Program-made: the position numbers and the translations under genes
The notes under the pieces: generated by a model
Told to the model about the DNA's origin: nothing
Seen by the model: only the letters and a program-made list of their open reading frames with translations
The model's database searches: none
Origin: Polytrichum commune
Lineage: Eukaryota; Streptophyta; Polytrichopsida; Polytrichales; Polytrichaceae
DNA length: 64,000 nt
Assembly (NCBI GenBank): GCA_950295325.1
Contig: OX485806.1
Location: forward strand, 54,741,169 to 54,805,168
Direction of reading: 5' to 3'
Shown: piece by piece, positions 12,256 through 22,403 of the stretch
Numbering within the stretch: position 1 is the first letter of the stretch
How the letters are laid out: each line of letters starts with the position of its first letter

Positions 12256-12405
12256 CTGCACAAAGAGAGAACAAGAATGCATAAACCAAAATGTCATAAG
12301 AAAATGAAAACAAGAGTTGAAGATTCACGAAATTAGCCGGTTGCGATCAATAGAAAATGATTATTCATGACTTAAAAAAAATGTGAAATCAAACTAAAAA
12401 ATCAC

Positions 12406-13574
12406 CTGAAATATGAAGTTTGTAAACACATTTAATGGCAACGAATACCAAGTCTTTTTTTGTGACTTCTTGCATCTTTTGAAATCTGTCGGACTCAAAA
12501 GGTCAGTGAACTGATCAATTGACATTAGACCGTACTTCTGAACCCTGAATAGGTGTCGCAACCCTTGCTAGCCCCCCTTGACCATCTTGGTTATTTTGAA
12601 TTCTAGCAAAGGTTACGAGTGGCTAACCCTTAGCATTCCGCCATGCTAATGGATAGCTCCTCTTACCCCGGACCAATAGTTCATAGGAGGGAACCAACCC
12701 TCCTACTTTGCTTTCGGGACTCACCCCTTAATCGGTAACCCATTTCCCCAATGTGGACTTCCATCCATGGAAGTCCAATCCTATGTTGATCATCGCGTTG
12801 CCGGGGCAACACTACAACAACCCGAACCATACTAGGCAACTATGGCCTCACAATGGGCCAATGCCCATGGAGGCCGTGCCGTTCGGCCTCGGGTGGGTGA
12901 GGCCACACCACCTCACCCATATAAGCCTCTAGGACTTCACGCGGGGCCCCTACCCCACCGTCAACCAACCTCTTGTCTCTCTACCAAGAGTCGGGGCCAA
13001 GTGGACATTTTCCTTTAGCTGCTGGGCCTAGAACCCACTAGCAGCTTCAGACCATCATAACTTCCTTGTATGATGTCTGATCATAACAACCAACCACTCC
13101 ATCTTCATCTACGCTTCACGTAGATGCCGATGGACTCCTCACTTGCCCCATTCGGACAAGTATTGAGGAAGTTATGCCTGTTTGAACCTTGGCAGTCCCG
13201 GGAATCACTCCCAGGCACTGCTGTACCAGGGCGCTGTCCCGGGACAGCGCCCCACTCAAATGGCCATAACTCCTAGCTCACACCTCCGATTGAGGTGTTC
13301 TTGAGCTTTCTAGAATCACCACGCCATGAGCTACGCATAGCTCATGGCCTTACCCTTGTGCCTCCCAGTCTTCGTGGGTGGGAGGCGTTCCCAACGCCCG
13401 GGGCCCTCACCCACAGTAGGATCACTTGGGCCCTCTCACCAACGGCGCCACAAGTCCCGGGTGTCACTCCGGGGTCCCCCTTGTGCCCATGGTGTTTCGG
13501 CCACTCCTCATGGAGAGGTGCGCGACAATAGGGTATGGACATTGTTGGTCTTCACGTGAGAGTCCTCGGTATGT
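12406..13574 (-). CDS. Exon interrupted by a solo LTR
   Basis: Coding sequence lies on both sides of the LTR at 12,554-13,527. Skipping the LTR and one copy of the 5-bp target duplication makes the frame continuous from a TTTTAG acceptor at 13,575 to a CAG/GTGATT donor at 12,406. The right part begins HTEDSHVK and the left part includes KYGLMSIDQFTD and SPTDFKRCK. This shows the exon existed before the LTR landed. I recognise no domain in this piece. Confidence 0.6.
12554..13527 (-). mobile_element. Solo LTR of TE-A (974 bp)
   Basis: It starts TGTCGCAACC and ends GTGCGCGACA, a 6-bp terminal inverted repeat with TG..CA ends, and is flanked by a perfect 5-bp duplication ATAGG (12,549-12,553 and 13,528-13,532). 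It closely matches the three LTRs of the composite at 45.8-57.8 kb, which set its orientation: the family's genes read on the minus strand relative to this LTR direction. Solo LTRs arise by recombination between the two LTRs of a full element. It sits inside an exon of the ParB-like/methyltransferase gene. Confidence 0.95.
13229..13252. other. Perfect 24-bp palindrome within the TE-A LTR
   Basis: GGGCGCTGTCCC is followed directly by its exact complement. The same perfect palindrome is at 62,902-62,925 in the other solo LTR, while the three composite LTRs have one mismatch at the centre (CCCGTG). Two further hairpins lie in every LTR copy: CATCTACG..CGTAGATG, and CCATGAGCTA..TAGCTCATGG with small differences. 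They may fold in the transcript or form cruciforms. No function is shown. Confidence 0.9.
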
Positions 13575-13681
13575 CTAAAATCAAAATCAAGTGAAAGATA
13601 TTAGATTATTGAAATGAAAAGAAGTGAAAATTTGCTCGAAATGAATATGATATAATGCATATGAAAAGAAAATGCACTTAC

Positions 13682-14326
13682 TTGTTAATGTTGTGCATGA
13701 CTTACATAACAAGTCCAACTTTCCCATTTGTGTCAAGGAGAATCGAGTCCACCAAATAATGCCAAGACTCCTCAGTTCGGTGAAGTCTGTCAATGTGATT
13801 TAACCATGCTTGACGCCTATAGTTTCCGTCACACACAAAAAAACATCATATTTGTTAAGTGTGCCAAATTTGGATCTGATAGGAGGAACGTGTTGAAAAC
13901 GTCGTTTTTGGCGTTCCAAATAGGACCCCAAGAAGCTTTATCAACTTCTAACACTTCTTGTGTTTTACCGTCTTCATTGGTGGTTGTGACATAAAAGACC
14001 GAAGAGCCCTCCCTGTATCCATGAACAAATTCTTGCTCGAGCTTACCAAGATCGGATGATAGAGTTGGCCTTACCATTGGCATTGCAAGCATTCTGCACA
14101 AAGGAATACAAAATCGCGAGGAACTGACGGGTTGCAATCTCAAACTTGTGATCGTGGACACTGAGTTAAGTTTCTGCCGAGTCCGAATCTCATCCTCATC
14201 AGCCATAAATTGAGCATCATCCCCAAGAATATCTTCCTCTCCCTCAAGCCCGTCCTCAAGGATTTCCAAATCTGGCTGCATTCTTTCGGATACTTGTGTA
14301 GAAGGTGGCGAAAATGCAGCATGTAC
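13682..14326 (-). CDS. Exon with ParB/sulfiredoxin-like region (frameshifted)
   Basis: The exon opens after a TTGTAG acceptor. An acidic segment (EDGLEGEEDILGDD) precedes strands around VRPTLSSDLGKLEQEF and SSVFYVTTT, and then a linker with WGPIWNAKNDVFN. After the homopolymer frameshift the adjacent frame continues with CDGNYRRQAWLNHID and SWHYLVDSILLDT. In ParB/Srx folds a DG.HR-type motif binds nucleotide, and here it reads DGNYR. The 3' border is GTAAGT at 13,681-13,676. A second GTAAGT lies about 30 bases earlier in the transcript, coinciding with the in-frame TAA, so the true donor could be that one. The ParB label rests on the motif and on the domain order with a methyltransferase, not on a database match. 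Confidence 0.45.
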
Positions 14327-14439
14327 CTACAATGTAGAAATTTTATTTTCAAGAAAGTAAGAATCACTTCCACGGCAGTACACATAAACGATTTTAGCTG
14401 ATCCACATATTCACCTCGATCAATTGAAAATCAACACTA

Positions 14440-14545
14440 GCAACTAACCACCTACCAGATTTCCCTCAACCCCCCGCCACCCTTGGACTCAAATCAAATT
14501 CAATCACATATCAACTCATAACCCCCTAACCAGATTCCCTCAACC
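14440..14545. repeat. Partial 234-bp satellite unit left of TE-B copy 1
   Basis: About 105 bases match the satellite up to CCCTCAACC, where TE-B begins. The match resumes at 18,617 with the duplicated CAACC and continues into the main array. It marks the left edge of the homogeneous array and abuts the 5' side of the ParB-like/methyltransferase gene. Confidence 0.9.
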
Positions 14546-15741
14546 TGTGGGAACACGCGAACACCAACATATCCGGATTGGCGGTTTTAAGTGCCTAATC
14601 CGGTTTGTCCGGATGACCCTAGTATCGTCCAAGGATTCTGTGAAGTGTAGGAGGTCTAGAACTTTCCGTACCTGCTTATTTCCTCTTCCTTAGCTAAATT
14701 TTCGGAAACCCTAATTCCCGGACTTTTGGTCTTTGGGGACACTCTTAACCTTTTTCTGGAGTGTGCCTTTCCGGATTGTACCTCTAGATCCTAATTATAA
14801 TGCTTACTCACCCCTCTCTATGTCGACCCTCTAGAATAGGTGGTTTCTTCCGGGGAAGACGTCATCGATAAGTTTGGAATCCGGAAACTCCCTCACAGCT
14901 AATCCGGATTGATCAGATCCGTCTTAGCAGGTCACACAGAGAGATCCAGATTGTTTCTTGGGACCATAGTGACCAGAGGAATCCAGATTCTGATCGGAGA
15001 TCTGACTCGACGGGATGAGTGGATGACCCGTACCACTCTCCGGTTTGTCCCGTCCACCGGTGATGAGGCCTTTTCGGAAGATCGGATAAGTCCAGATCCC
15101 TTCCGAACCTTTGCCTAACCTTCCCCGTGGTTGTCTCACCGGGATGGTACCCTGACATCCGGAACAATGAGGATCTCTTCCTACTACACTCCGGAGGTGG
15201 CCTCCAACCCGGAACCCTTGCTGATCCGGTCCTTCCCTTCACCTCCAGACGGATCGGTCCGGCTACCTCTACCTTGGATTCTACTCAATCTGAGCTAACT
15301 GGGCGATCCGTACCACCATCCGGATGGGTCCGCCTAAGGGCGGTGGAACCTCTTCAGAAGATCAGATTGGCGTAAGTCCGGATCCCTTCCGGATCTCACC
15401 CAATCTTCCCAGCGGCTATCCCACCTAGACGTTACTCAACCCACCGGATTAGTGAGGTTTCCTTCCCACTACACCCAAATATGATCTACAAGGCGATAAC
15501 CGGATCTCATCCGGGTCTCCTCTCTCACGTCCTATCCGGAATTCCTACCCCTCATGCTCTCTCTCTTCCTCCGCTAACGCTCTCCGGACCATCCACACAA
15601 ACATTAATCAAGGAAAATCAAGAGTGAGAAGTCAAGGCATTTATTAGAGTAGGAGTAATCAGAGTACAACAATGGAGAAGGAACCCTTCCCCAACTCCTT
15701 ATTCAGCCTTAAGTAGAGGCCCTAAAATCCCTAAACTGAGG

Positions 15742-15764
15742 GCGGCGGCCCAAGCGGCCGCCGC
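15742..15764. other. GC-rich hairpin in TE-B
   Basis: GCGGCGGCC and GGCCGCCGC are separated by 5 bases. The same hairpin is conserved in TE-B copy 2 near 44,728. It lies downstream of the TE-B protein gene (minus strand), so a role in 3' end formation or RNA structure is possible. Confidence 0.8.
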
Positions 15765-15928
15765 TAAGGAAAACACTAACTACCCCCGGTCTCCCGTGAT
15801 TTCCCGGATCAAGATCCGGATTTTCCGCTGACACACCCAAGGGAAAACTTTATTACTCTTCTTCAAAAACTCCTAAGTCCTACCTGCCTACCTCTATTCT
15901 GCCTAACTAAACTTGCTACTCTCCCCAA

Positions 15929-18001
15929 CTAAAAAGAGCGGTGCTTCTTCGGAGCCGATCCCTCCTTTGAGTGACTGCCTAATCCGCTGACGGCGGATGA
16001 ACCCCCTCCCGGCGATGCCTTCTGCAGCCGCGTGAGCATCCTCCTCATGTTCGGAGACGGGGCAACCTCAACCTCTGAATCGGCTGCTCTCTCGGTCCGC
16101 GGTGTCCCGGTCCCTGGTGTTCCAGAGACTGTCCCTGGGGTTCCGGAAACTGCCCCCATCAGGAGGCTCCGGACCGGAGAAGGATCGCTTCCGACGCCCT
16201 GCTCCGGATTCCGTCCGCCCGAGATCGAAGCCGTCCGCGGATCCCGGTTGGAGGCCGCCCTTGAGGGTGGCGGAGGAAAGGGACTGACCATTTGGCAGTT
16301 CGGAGGAAACGATGGCGAGGCTTGGGTCATAGGGGCTTTGCCCCTACTCGGAATTGCCTCCCGATCAGAAATCTGGTGCCGGATTGGCGTCCTAGCCCTA
16401 TCCGGAGTCCGGGATCGATCCGAGTTTCGCGGAACCGGGGACTGGCCTCTCCCGGATCGGACCGACCCGGTACTCTTCCTCCTCACCTGGGGAGAACGGA
16501 CCTGTTCCGGAGCCCTCCCAAAACTAGCTGGCTGCGAGCCGCCTCCCTGCTGGCTGGGTCCTGCAGACGTCGGCGAATTTTGCACCAGGGCCACTTCACC
16601 AACTACCTCATAGAGGGTTCCGGTTGGTGACCCAGGCGGACCCGGATAGAGTACCTGCCGGGGTGTTCCGCTTGGTGGAACCACCCTCTGGATTTCCGCC
16701 AGGAGGTCTTTCATCGTCCGTGAGTACTTCACGAGGATGGGAAGAATCTGCCTGGCGGAAGTGGGCTCTCCGGACTCCATCATCCGATCGTAGAGATGCG
16801 CCTTGTTGACGATCTCCGCCGGATGCCCCACCAACTCTCGGATCCGGCTGAAGAGCACTGCCTGCTCTGCGTGGTACTTCCGGATCTCTTCGCTCTTCTA
16901 ACTCAGCTCCTGAGTCATGGCCGCTACCTGCGCGGTGAGATGGGCGTTCTCCGTCTTGGCCTGCTCCAGCTCCTTCCTGTCCGCCCTCTTTGCCAACTCT
17001 CGAAGAATATTTCCGGGCCCGCAGTCGTCCAGAGCCTGGTTCCCCCCTCGGACGATGTGTTCCATCCGGTAGTACTGGTTCTGTAGGTCCTCCATCCCTT
17101 CTTGGACCCGTTTGAAGGAATTCTCCGGAAAGTCCCAAGCGGATAGATCCACATTCCACCATGTGGTCTCCCGGCTGGGTCCGGGTTCCGGATGATGATG
17201 AGGAAGAGGAGGAGAGAGTGGCCTCGAGATGGTGGGCGGCGGGCTCCCGGGTGAGGAGGGAGGTGCTTCTGGAATGATTGGGTCGCTGGAAGTCTCCGTC
17301 TCGAGGTCTCCGGGTTCCGGGAGTAGCTTGTAGGTGACCTCGTCCACCGCTATCGTTAACAGGTCCTCCTCCTCCGCTAAGATGCAGTCGAAATGCTGGT
17401 AGAGGTGCAAAATGAAGGGGGAGAGAAAGGAGGGTTTCCGGCCGATGTGGGGGAGGGCCCGTCCGACTATCTCCTGGATGATCAGGCCCCAGTTCACCGG
17501 CCGGACTCCGGACATTGCACCAAACAGTGTGTTAGCCATGGTGAGGCTAATCCGCTTCGGCTTGTCCGGATTGAGAATGGGCAGGAGAAACTTCAACACT
17601 CTCTGCTCCCTAAGATTCCGGCAGTTCCCAGGGTGGAATCCGTCCTTTGGATCCGCGTCCCCTCTGAACTTCCCGGCGAACAAGCCGTCGCGGCGGCCGG
17701 CCCACCCTTCTGCAATCCCCCTGGGAAGCCCGTAGACCCTGTTCCAGGTATCCGGAGTCCAATTTTCCGGATCCCTCCTCTTTGTGCCTAGCCACTGATT
17801 GCCTCTCTCGAACTTAAACTCACGGAGGGTATCTTCCGCTCTGAGGTTCCAAGGTTTGGAGAGCAGCCCCACGCAGCCCATGACCCGGAGATCTTCCGCA
17901 AGCTCCTGCAGCTCCCTATCATCCCTCGGAATTGCAAGGGTGAGGGCTTTGAGCGGAATCGGGATGGGTTCCCTCTGATCCTCTTCCCGCGCTTCCGGCA
18001 T
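15929..18001 (-). pseudogene. TE-B protein (about 690 aa), one amber stop
   Basis: The protein starts MPEAREEDQREP, and a stop lies just upstream in the same frame, which fixes the start. The N-terminal 230 residues look like a compact globular domain (W-rich: GNQWLGTKRRDPE, NTLFGAMSGVRPVNW, FILHLYQHFDCI), reminiscent of plant retroelement gag-like or mobile-domain proteins. A Pro/Ser linker follows, then a coiled coil (ELAKRADRKELEQAKTENAH), then a Ser/Arg/Pro-rich basic C-terminus with RSRTPDRARTPIR-type repeats. A single TAG at 16,898-16,900 splits an otherwise continuous frame; the second copy has a sense codon (CAG) there. No protease, polymerase or integrase is present. Function is unknown, and an RNA- or DNA-binding structural role is only a guess. 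Confidence 0.7.
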
Positions 18002-18621
18002 TTTCCTCCCTTTCTAACTTTCCGGCTTGCACACTTCCTCTCCATCTCTTCCGGATTCCCTCTCTTCCGTCTAACTGCTACAGAGTCCCGGCAAGCCAAC
18101 TGCCGGTGACTGAAAAGTGCTGAGTCCCAGCAATCCAACTGCTGGCGGCTCGAAATGACAACAACCTCACCACTCGTTCTCTCAGCAAGTTTGTCTTTCG
18201 TGAATCAGAAAAAAGTGGGAAGGAGAAGGAATGGACCCCTAAATATCCCTCCCCTGTTACCGTTTGGATTAACGGAAAACGGTTATAACGGTTTTCCGAC
18301 GGTCTTCCCCCAACCGTCATAAACCCGTTGTAACCGCCACTTCCGGTCCGTTGGGTAATCTTGGCGCGTCTGTTACTTGGTCCGGACCAATGGTTCGGAC
18401 CATGATTACACGGTCCGCCCATCCAAATTGACGGACCGGTCATAGTACTTATTTTAAGTCGTTTTATCGCACAAGGCAGAATTAGAATACCCTATTTCCT
18501 AGTACAAGTAATTTTAACCTAAAAGACCCTATTACCTTCAGATAAGCAAGGTAAAATACGGAGATGGAATCCGTATTTCCGTATTTCCGTCTTTCCGTCG
18601 AATTTGGACTCCCACACAACC

Positions 18622-20684
18622 CACAGTCAACCTCAAAGTCATATCAAAATCACTAACATATTAGACCCCTAAGAATGTGTATCGGGGCCGAGACACCTTT
18701 TATGAGTCCTACGTTTCGATCTCATATTTTTAGAAAAATCAAAACTTCACACATTTTCCCCCTACCTAAATCCCGTCTTCCCTCACCCACCCTGAGACTC
18801 AAATCAAATTCAGTCACATATCAACTCCTAACCCCCGAACCTCATTCCCTCAACCCCAAGTCAACCTCATAGTCATATCAAGCTCACTAACATATTAGAC
18901 CCCAAAAAGAATGTGTTGGGGCCAAGACACCTTATATGACTCCTATATTTCAATCTCAGATTTTTAGAAAATTCAAAATTTGACACTTCTACCCCCTACC
19001 AGAATCCCCTCTTCCCTCACCCACCCTGAGACTCAAATCAAACTCAGTCACATATCAACTCCTAACCCCCGAACCAGATTCCCTCAACCCTAAGTCAACC
19101 TCATAGTCATATCAAGCTCACTAACATATTACACCCCAAAAAGAGTGTGTCGGGGCCAAGACACCTTATATGAGTCCTACATTTCAATCTCATATTTTTA
19201 GAAAAATCAAAACTTCACACATCTACCCCCTATCTGAATCCCCTCTTCCCTCACCCACCTTGAGATTCAAATCAAATTCAATCACATATCAACTCCTAAC
19301 TCCCGAACCAGATTCCCTCAACCCCAAGTCAACCTCATAGTCATATCAAGCTCACTAACATATTACACCCCAAAAAGAGTGTGTCGGGGCCGAGACACCT
19401 TTTATGAGTCCTACGTTTCAATCTCAAATTCTTAGAAAAATCAAAACTCGACACATCTACCCCCTACGAGAATCCCCTATTCCGCGACCCACCCTAAGAC
19501 TCAACACAAATTCAGTCACATATCAACTCCTAACCCCCGAACCAGATTCCCTCAACCCCAAGTCAACCTCATAGTCATATCAAGCTCACTAACATATTAG
19601 ACCCCAAAAAGAGTGCGTCGGGGCCCTGACACCTTATATGAGTCCTACATTTCAATCTCATATTTTTAGAAAAATCAAAACTTCACACATTTCCCCCCTA
19701 CCTAAATCCCGTCTTCCCTCACCCACCCTGAGACTCAAATCAAATTCAGTCACATATCAACTCCTAACCCCCGAACCTCATTCCCTCAACCCCAAGTCAA
19801 CCTCATAGTCATATCAAGCTCACTAACATATTAGACCCCAAAAAGAGTGTGTCGGGGCCAAGACACCTTATATGACTCCTACATTTCAATCTAAGATTTT
19901 TAGAAAAATCAAAACTTCACACATGTACCCCCTACCAGAATACCCTCAACACTCACCCACCCTTAGAATCAAATCAAATTCAGTCACATATCAACTCATA
20001 ACCCCCGAACTAGATTCCCTCAACCCTAAGTCAAGCTCACAGTCATAGCAAACTCGCTAACATATTAGACCCCCAAAAATGTGTATCGGGGCCGAGACAC
20101 CTTTTATGAGTTCTACATTTCAATTTCAAATTCTTAGAAAAATCAAAACTTGACACATCTACCCCCTACGAGAATCCCCTCTTCCCTCACCCACCCTGAG
20201 ACTCAAATCAAATTCAGTCACATATCAACTCCTAACCCCCGAACCAGATTCCCTCAACCCCAAGTTAACCTCAGAGTCATATCAAGCTCACTAACATATT
20301 ACATCCCAAAAAGAGTGTGTCGGGGCCGAGACACCTTTTATGAGTCCTATGTTTGAATTTCAGATTTTTAGAAAAATCAAAACTTGACACATCTACCCCC
20401 TACGAGAATCGCTTCTTCCTTCACCCACCCTGAGACTCAAATCAAATTCAGTCACATATCAACTCCTAACCCCCGAACCAAATTCCCTCAACCCCAAGTC
20501 AACCTCACGGTCATATCAAGCTCACTAACATATTAGGCCCCAAAAAGAGTGTGTCGGGGCCGAGACACCTTTTATGAGTCTTATGTTTCAATTTCAGATT
20601 TTTAGAAAAATCAAAACTTGACACATCTACCCCCTACGAGAATCCCCTCTTCCCTCACCCACCCTGAGACTCAAATCAAATTCA
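18622..20684. repeat. 234-bp satellite array, left arm (9 units)
   Basis: The core TCGGGGCC falls at 18,683, 18,917, 19,151, 19,385, 19,619, 19,853, 20,087, 20,321 and 20,555, so each interval is exactly 234 bp. Each unit has two related blocks (CCCCTACNAGAATCCCC and CCCCGAACCAGATTCCC) flanking the core GTGTCGGGGCCGAGACAC, whose arms GTGTC/GACAC are inverted. Units 18,683 and 19,619 share private variants (CCTAAATCCCGTC), hinting at a 4-unit higher order. No coding potential is inferred: recurring open frames here are a by-product of the period being divisible by three. Confidence 0.97.
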
Positions 20685-20712
20685 CACTACAAGAAAACCA
20701 ACCCAATGTGAC
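20685..20712 (+). repeat. CACTA left terminal inverted repeat
   Basis: The 28 bases from CACTACAAG to GTGAC pair with 37,693-37,720, with one mismatch at position 17 (A against G). CACTA ends are the transposase recognition and cleavage sites. Confidence 0.97.
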
Positions 20713-21740
20713 TAGGTTTTATGACTATGATAGAGCATAAACCAATATCTGACTAGCATTGTTTGTAGTCATTTCGACTTAGTTGCTTCGGACAATCTAA
20801 CTAGGGGTCATATCGGACATTTTTTGTTCCCAATGCTGCGTTCCCACAGTGTTTTGGGACCTCAAAACGGGACCTGCAGTGGGACTTGGGATCATATGAC
20901 TCTATATAGTCATATCTCCTTGACGATTTGTAGTCATCTATGTGCAAATAGCGAATGTTTGGCATGACTATGTTTAGTGAGGTATGAGTCAATATATGAT
21001 TAATTCTATCACTACGCATAGTGATGGGATGGTGACTGTGTGTAGTCATACATTGAGTTGGAGCATACGACTCTTTGGAGTCACATCTATTTGACACCCC
21101 ATAGTCACAAATACTGAAATAGTTTCTGAATGATATGACGAATTGTAGTGAGGTATCAGTCAATAAATGATTGGTTTTATCACTACGAACAGTAGTAAGA
21201 TGATGACTGAAATGCGTCATTCATTGAGTTGGGATAATAGGACTCTTTGAAGTCACATCTATTGGACTACCCATAGTCACGAATGTTGAAATAGCTTCTG
21301 ACTGTTGGGACTACTTGTGGTGAGATATTAGTCTGCCATGCTGAAATCATGAGTGGGCATGACTAATTATAGTGAGTGTTTGGAGAATATAGCAATGTAT
21401 ACTCGTTTCTGTCACTACTGGAAGTCAAATTTTAATATTAAATCGTAAGCAGATGACTTGGACTTGACTGTCCGTAGTGTAGTGCAAACGTATGCCATGC
21501 AGTCGAATCTGCCATTCTTATAGTGTGTAGTAATAGATTTCAGTTTCAGATTAGGGTGATAATGAGCTATGTTGACTGTTACAAGTCAACATTGCGGTTG
21601 TAAGCACTGCGTCAGGTCATGCAAATGATTGCCACAACATTTCATTGAAAGAGAAAATTCCGTGCTGAAACATGATGCACTGAAACTGGAAGTCCATCAC
21701 TCTAAACTGCTTTCTAGCAGGACAAATCAATGTCCATGAA
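20713..21740. repeat. CACTA left subterminal region with GACTA/TAGTC motifs
   Basis: Short motifs TGACTA, TAGTCA and AGTCATA recur in both orientations every few tens of bases. In En/Spm, TNPA binds short subterminal repeats; these are the likely counterparts. A CCCAATGCTGCGTTCCCACAG-type palindromic phrase near 20,828 has a counterpart near the other end (37.5 kb). Confidence 0.75.
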
Positions 21741-22329
21741 CTATGTGGGCCACATTACAAAGTGCCCTACTGCTTGTCCTACCAAGGTCACGGGTGGATC
21801 GTCTAGATCTAGAGGTGCAAACAAACCGTAGTCGTCATCTAGGCTTTTCGACACTTCTACAGACACAGTTCCTGCAATTATGGTTCTCCCGTGTAGAGAA
21901 GCACCAGCTACATTCTGCACTTTCCCGAGTGCCACAACTTTATCCTCCTCCCCTTCTAAAAGTTCCTTGAGTTTCACAGGATCACCCTTCTTGAACTCCG
22001 GGTCCTCACCTTCTTGTACAACCTATAATCATAATAAAACCACAAAACACGGATCAGTTGGGACTAAATTGTTGCTTTTATACAAGGATTTACTTTCTGA
22101 AAGCTCATGGCACTTATTCAAGTTCTATGACTGTGAGAAGACACATATGCTAATGTCATTACTAATATCAGTCACATGTTCTAACTTCATGAATGAATCC
22201 AATCAATAGTGGTCGCTCATTACATATCATTACTCTACAAACAGTCAATTTCTTGCCATAGAGAACTTGCAAAGAACTAAGGCATAACATTCCAGGAAGT
22301 GGCTCATGGCACTTACATGTTCACTTACC

Positions 22330-22403
22330 GGTGCGTTCAAGTTTTGCTTGAGTCTAACAGGGTTACCCTTCTTTAAATCCATGTCCTCAGTTTCTTGTAC
22401 AAC
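22330..22403 (-). CDS. Duplicated short exon of the TNPA-like gene
   Basis: The exon encodes VVQETEDMDLKKGNPVRLK and ends LNAP before GTAAGTG. The last exon (22022-21741) begins with the related VVQEGEDPEFKKGDPVKLK. The exon at 22929-22522 also ends NAP before the same GTAAGTG donor. The parts therefore look like products of local exon duplication. Confidence 0.7.

Larger units (their letters stand above)
7453..14326 (-). pseudogene. Multi-exon gene: ParB-like domain fused to permuted DNA methyltransferase-like domain (disrupted)
   Basis: At least eleven exons can be joined with GT-AG borders: 14326-13682, 13574-12406 (with an LTR inside), 12255-12076, 11986-11768, 11612-11377, 11265-10818, 10753-10573, 8935-8588, 8429-8156, 8046-7839 and 7776-7453. 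The first readable exon resembles a ParB/sulfiredoxin-type fold, with an acidic leader, a GYREGSSVFYVTTT strand and a DGNYR..AW motif. The last exons carry a beta-class N4C/N6A methyltransferase arrangement: a DPPY-like motif (LILADIPEG) first, then PWRGPREKS, then a motif I-like DCTAATG split by an intron. Lesions are one extra base in a T7 run at 13,837-13,843, an in-frame TAA near 13,710, a TGA at 10,965-10,967 and a solo LTR in exon 2. The 5' end is cut by satellite at about 14,440. Splice borders are read by eye. Gene structure is fairly sure; domain names are inference. Confidence 0.6.
14546..18616 (-). mobile_element. TE-B copy 1: 4,071-bp element with TGTGGGA..TCCCACA ends
   Basis: The ends form a 7-bp inverted repeat with TG..CA termini. 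The flanks are a perfect 5-bp duplication CAACC (14,541-14,545 and 18,617-18,621), and removing the element restores normal satellite sequence. It carries one minus-strand gene (15,929-18,001), about 1.3 kb of non-coding DNA on the left and 0.6 kb on the right. I could not find direct repeats between the two ends, so it is not an obvious two-LTR element: it may be a very large solo LTR containing a gene, or a non-autonomous element of unclear class. TCCGGA/TCCGG motifs are strikingly frequent throughout. A second, split copy lies at 43.5-59.3 kb. Confidence 0.85.

Noticed and set aside
16032-17162. Long open frames on both strands overlapping the TE-B gene (up to 193 residues)
   Set aside because: GC-rich coding sequence produces long shadow frames. 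The minus-strand frame with the shared start and conserved second copy is the supported one.
18100-18616. Search for an LTR pair or tRNA primer site at the right side of TE-B
   Set aside because: No sequence there repeats at the left end, and no TGGTATCAGAGC-like site is present, so I did not call LTRs.
20801-21220. 139-residue minus-strand frame at the left CACTA end
   Set aside because: It consists of recurring subterminal motifs translated (repeated THSHHP/RSDRINH phrases) and has no transposase feature.
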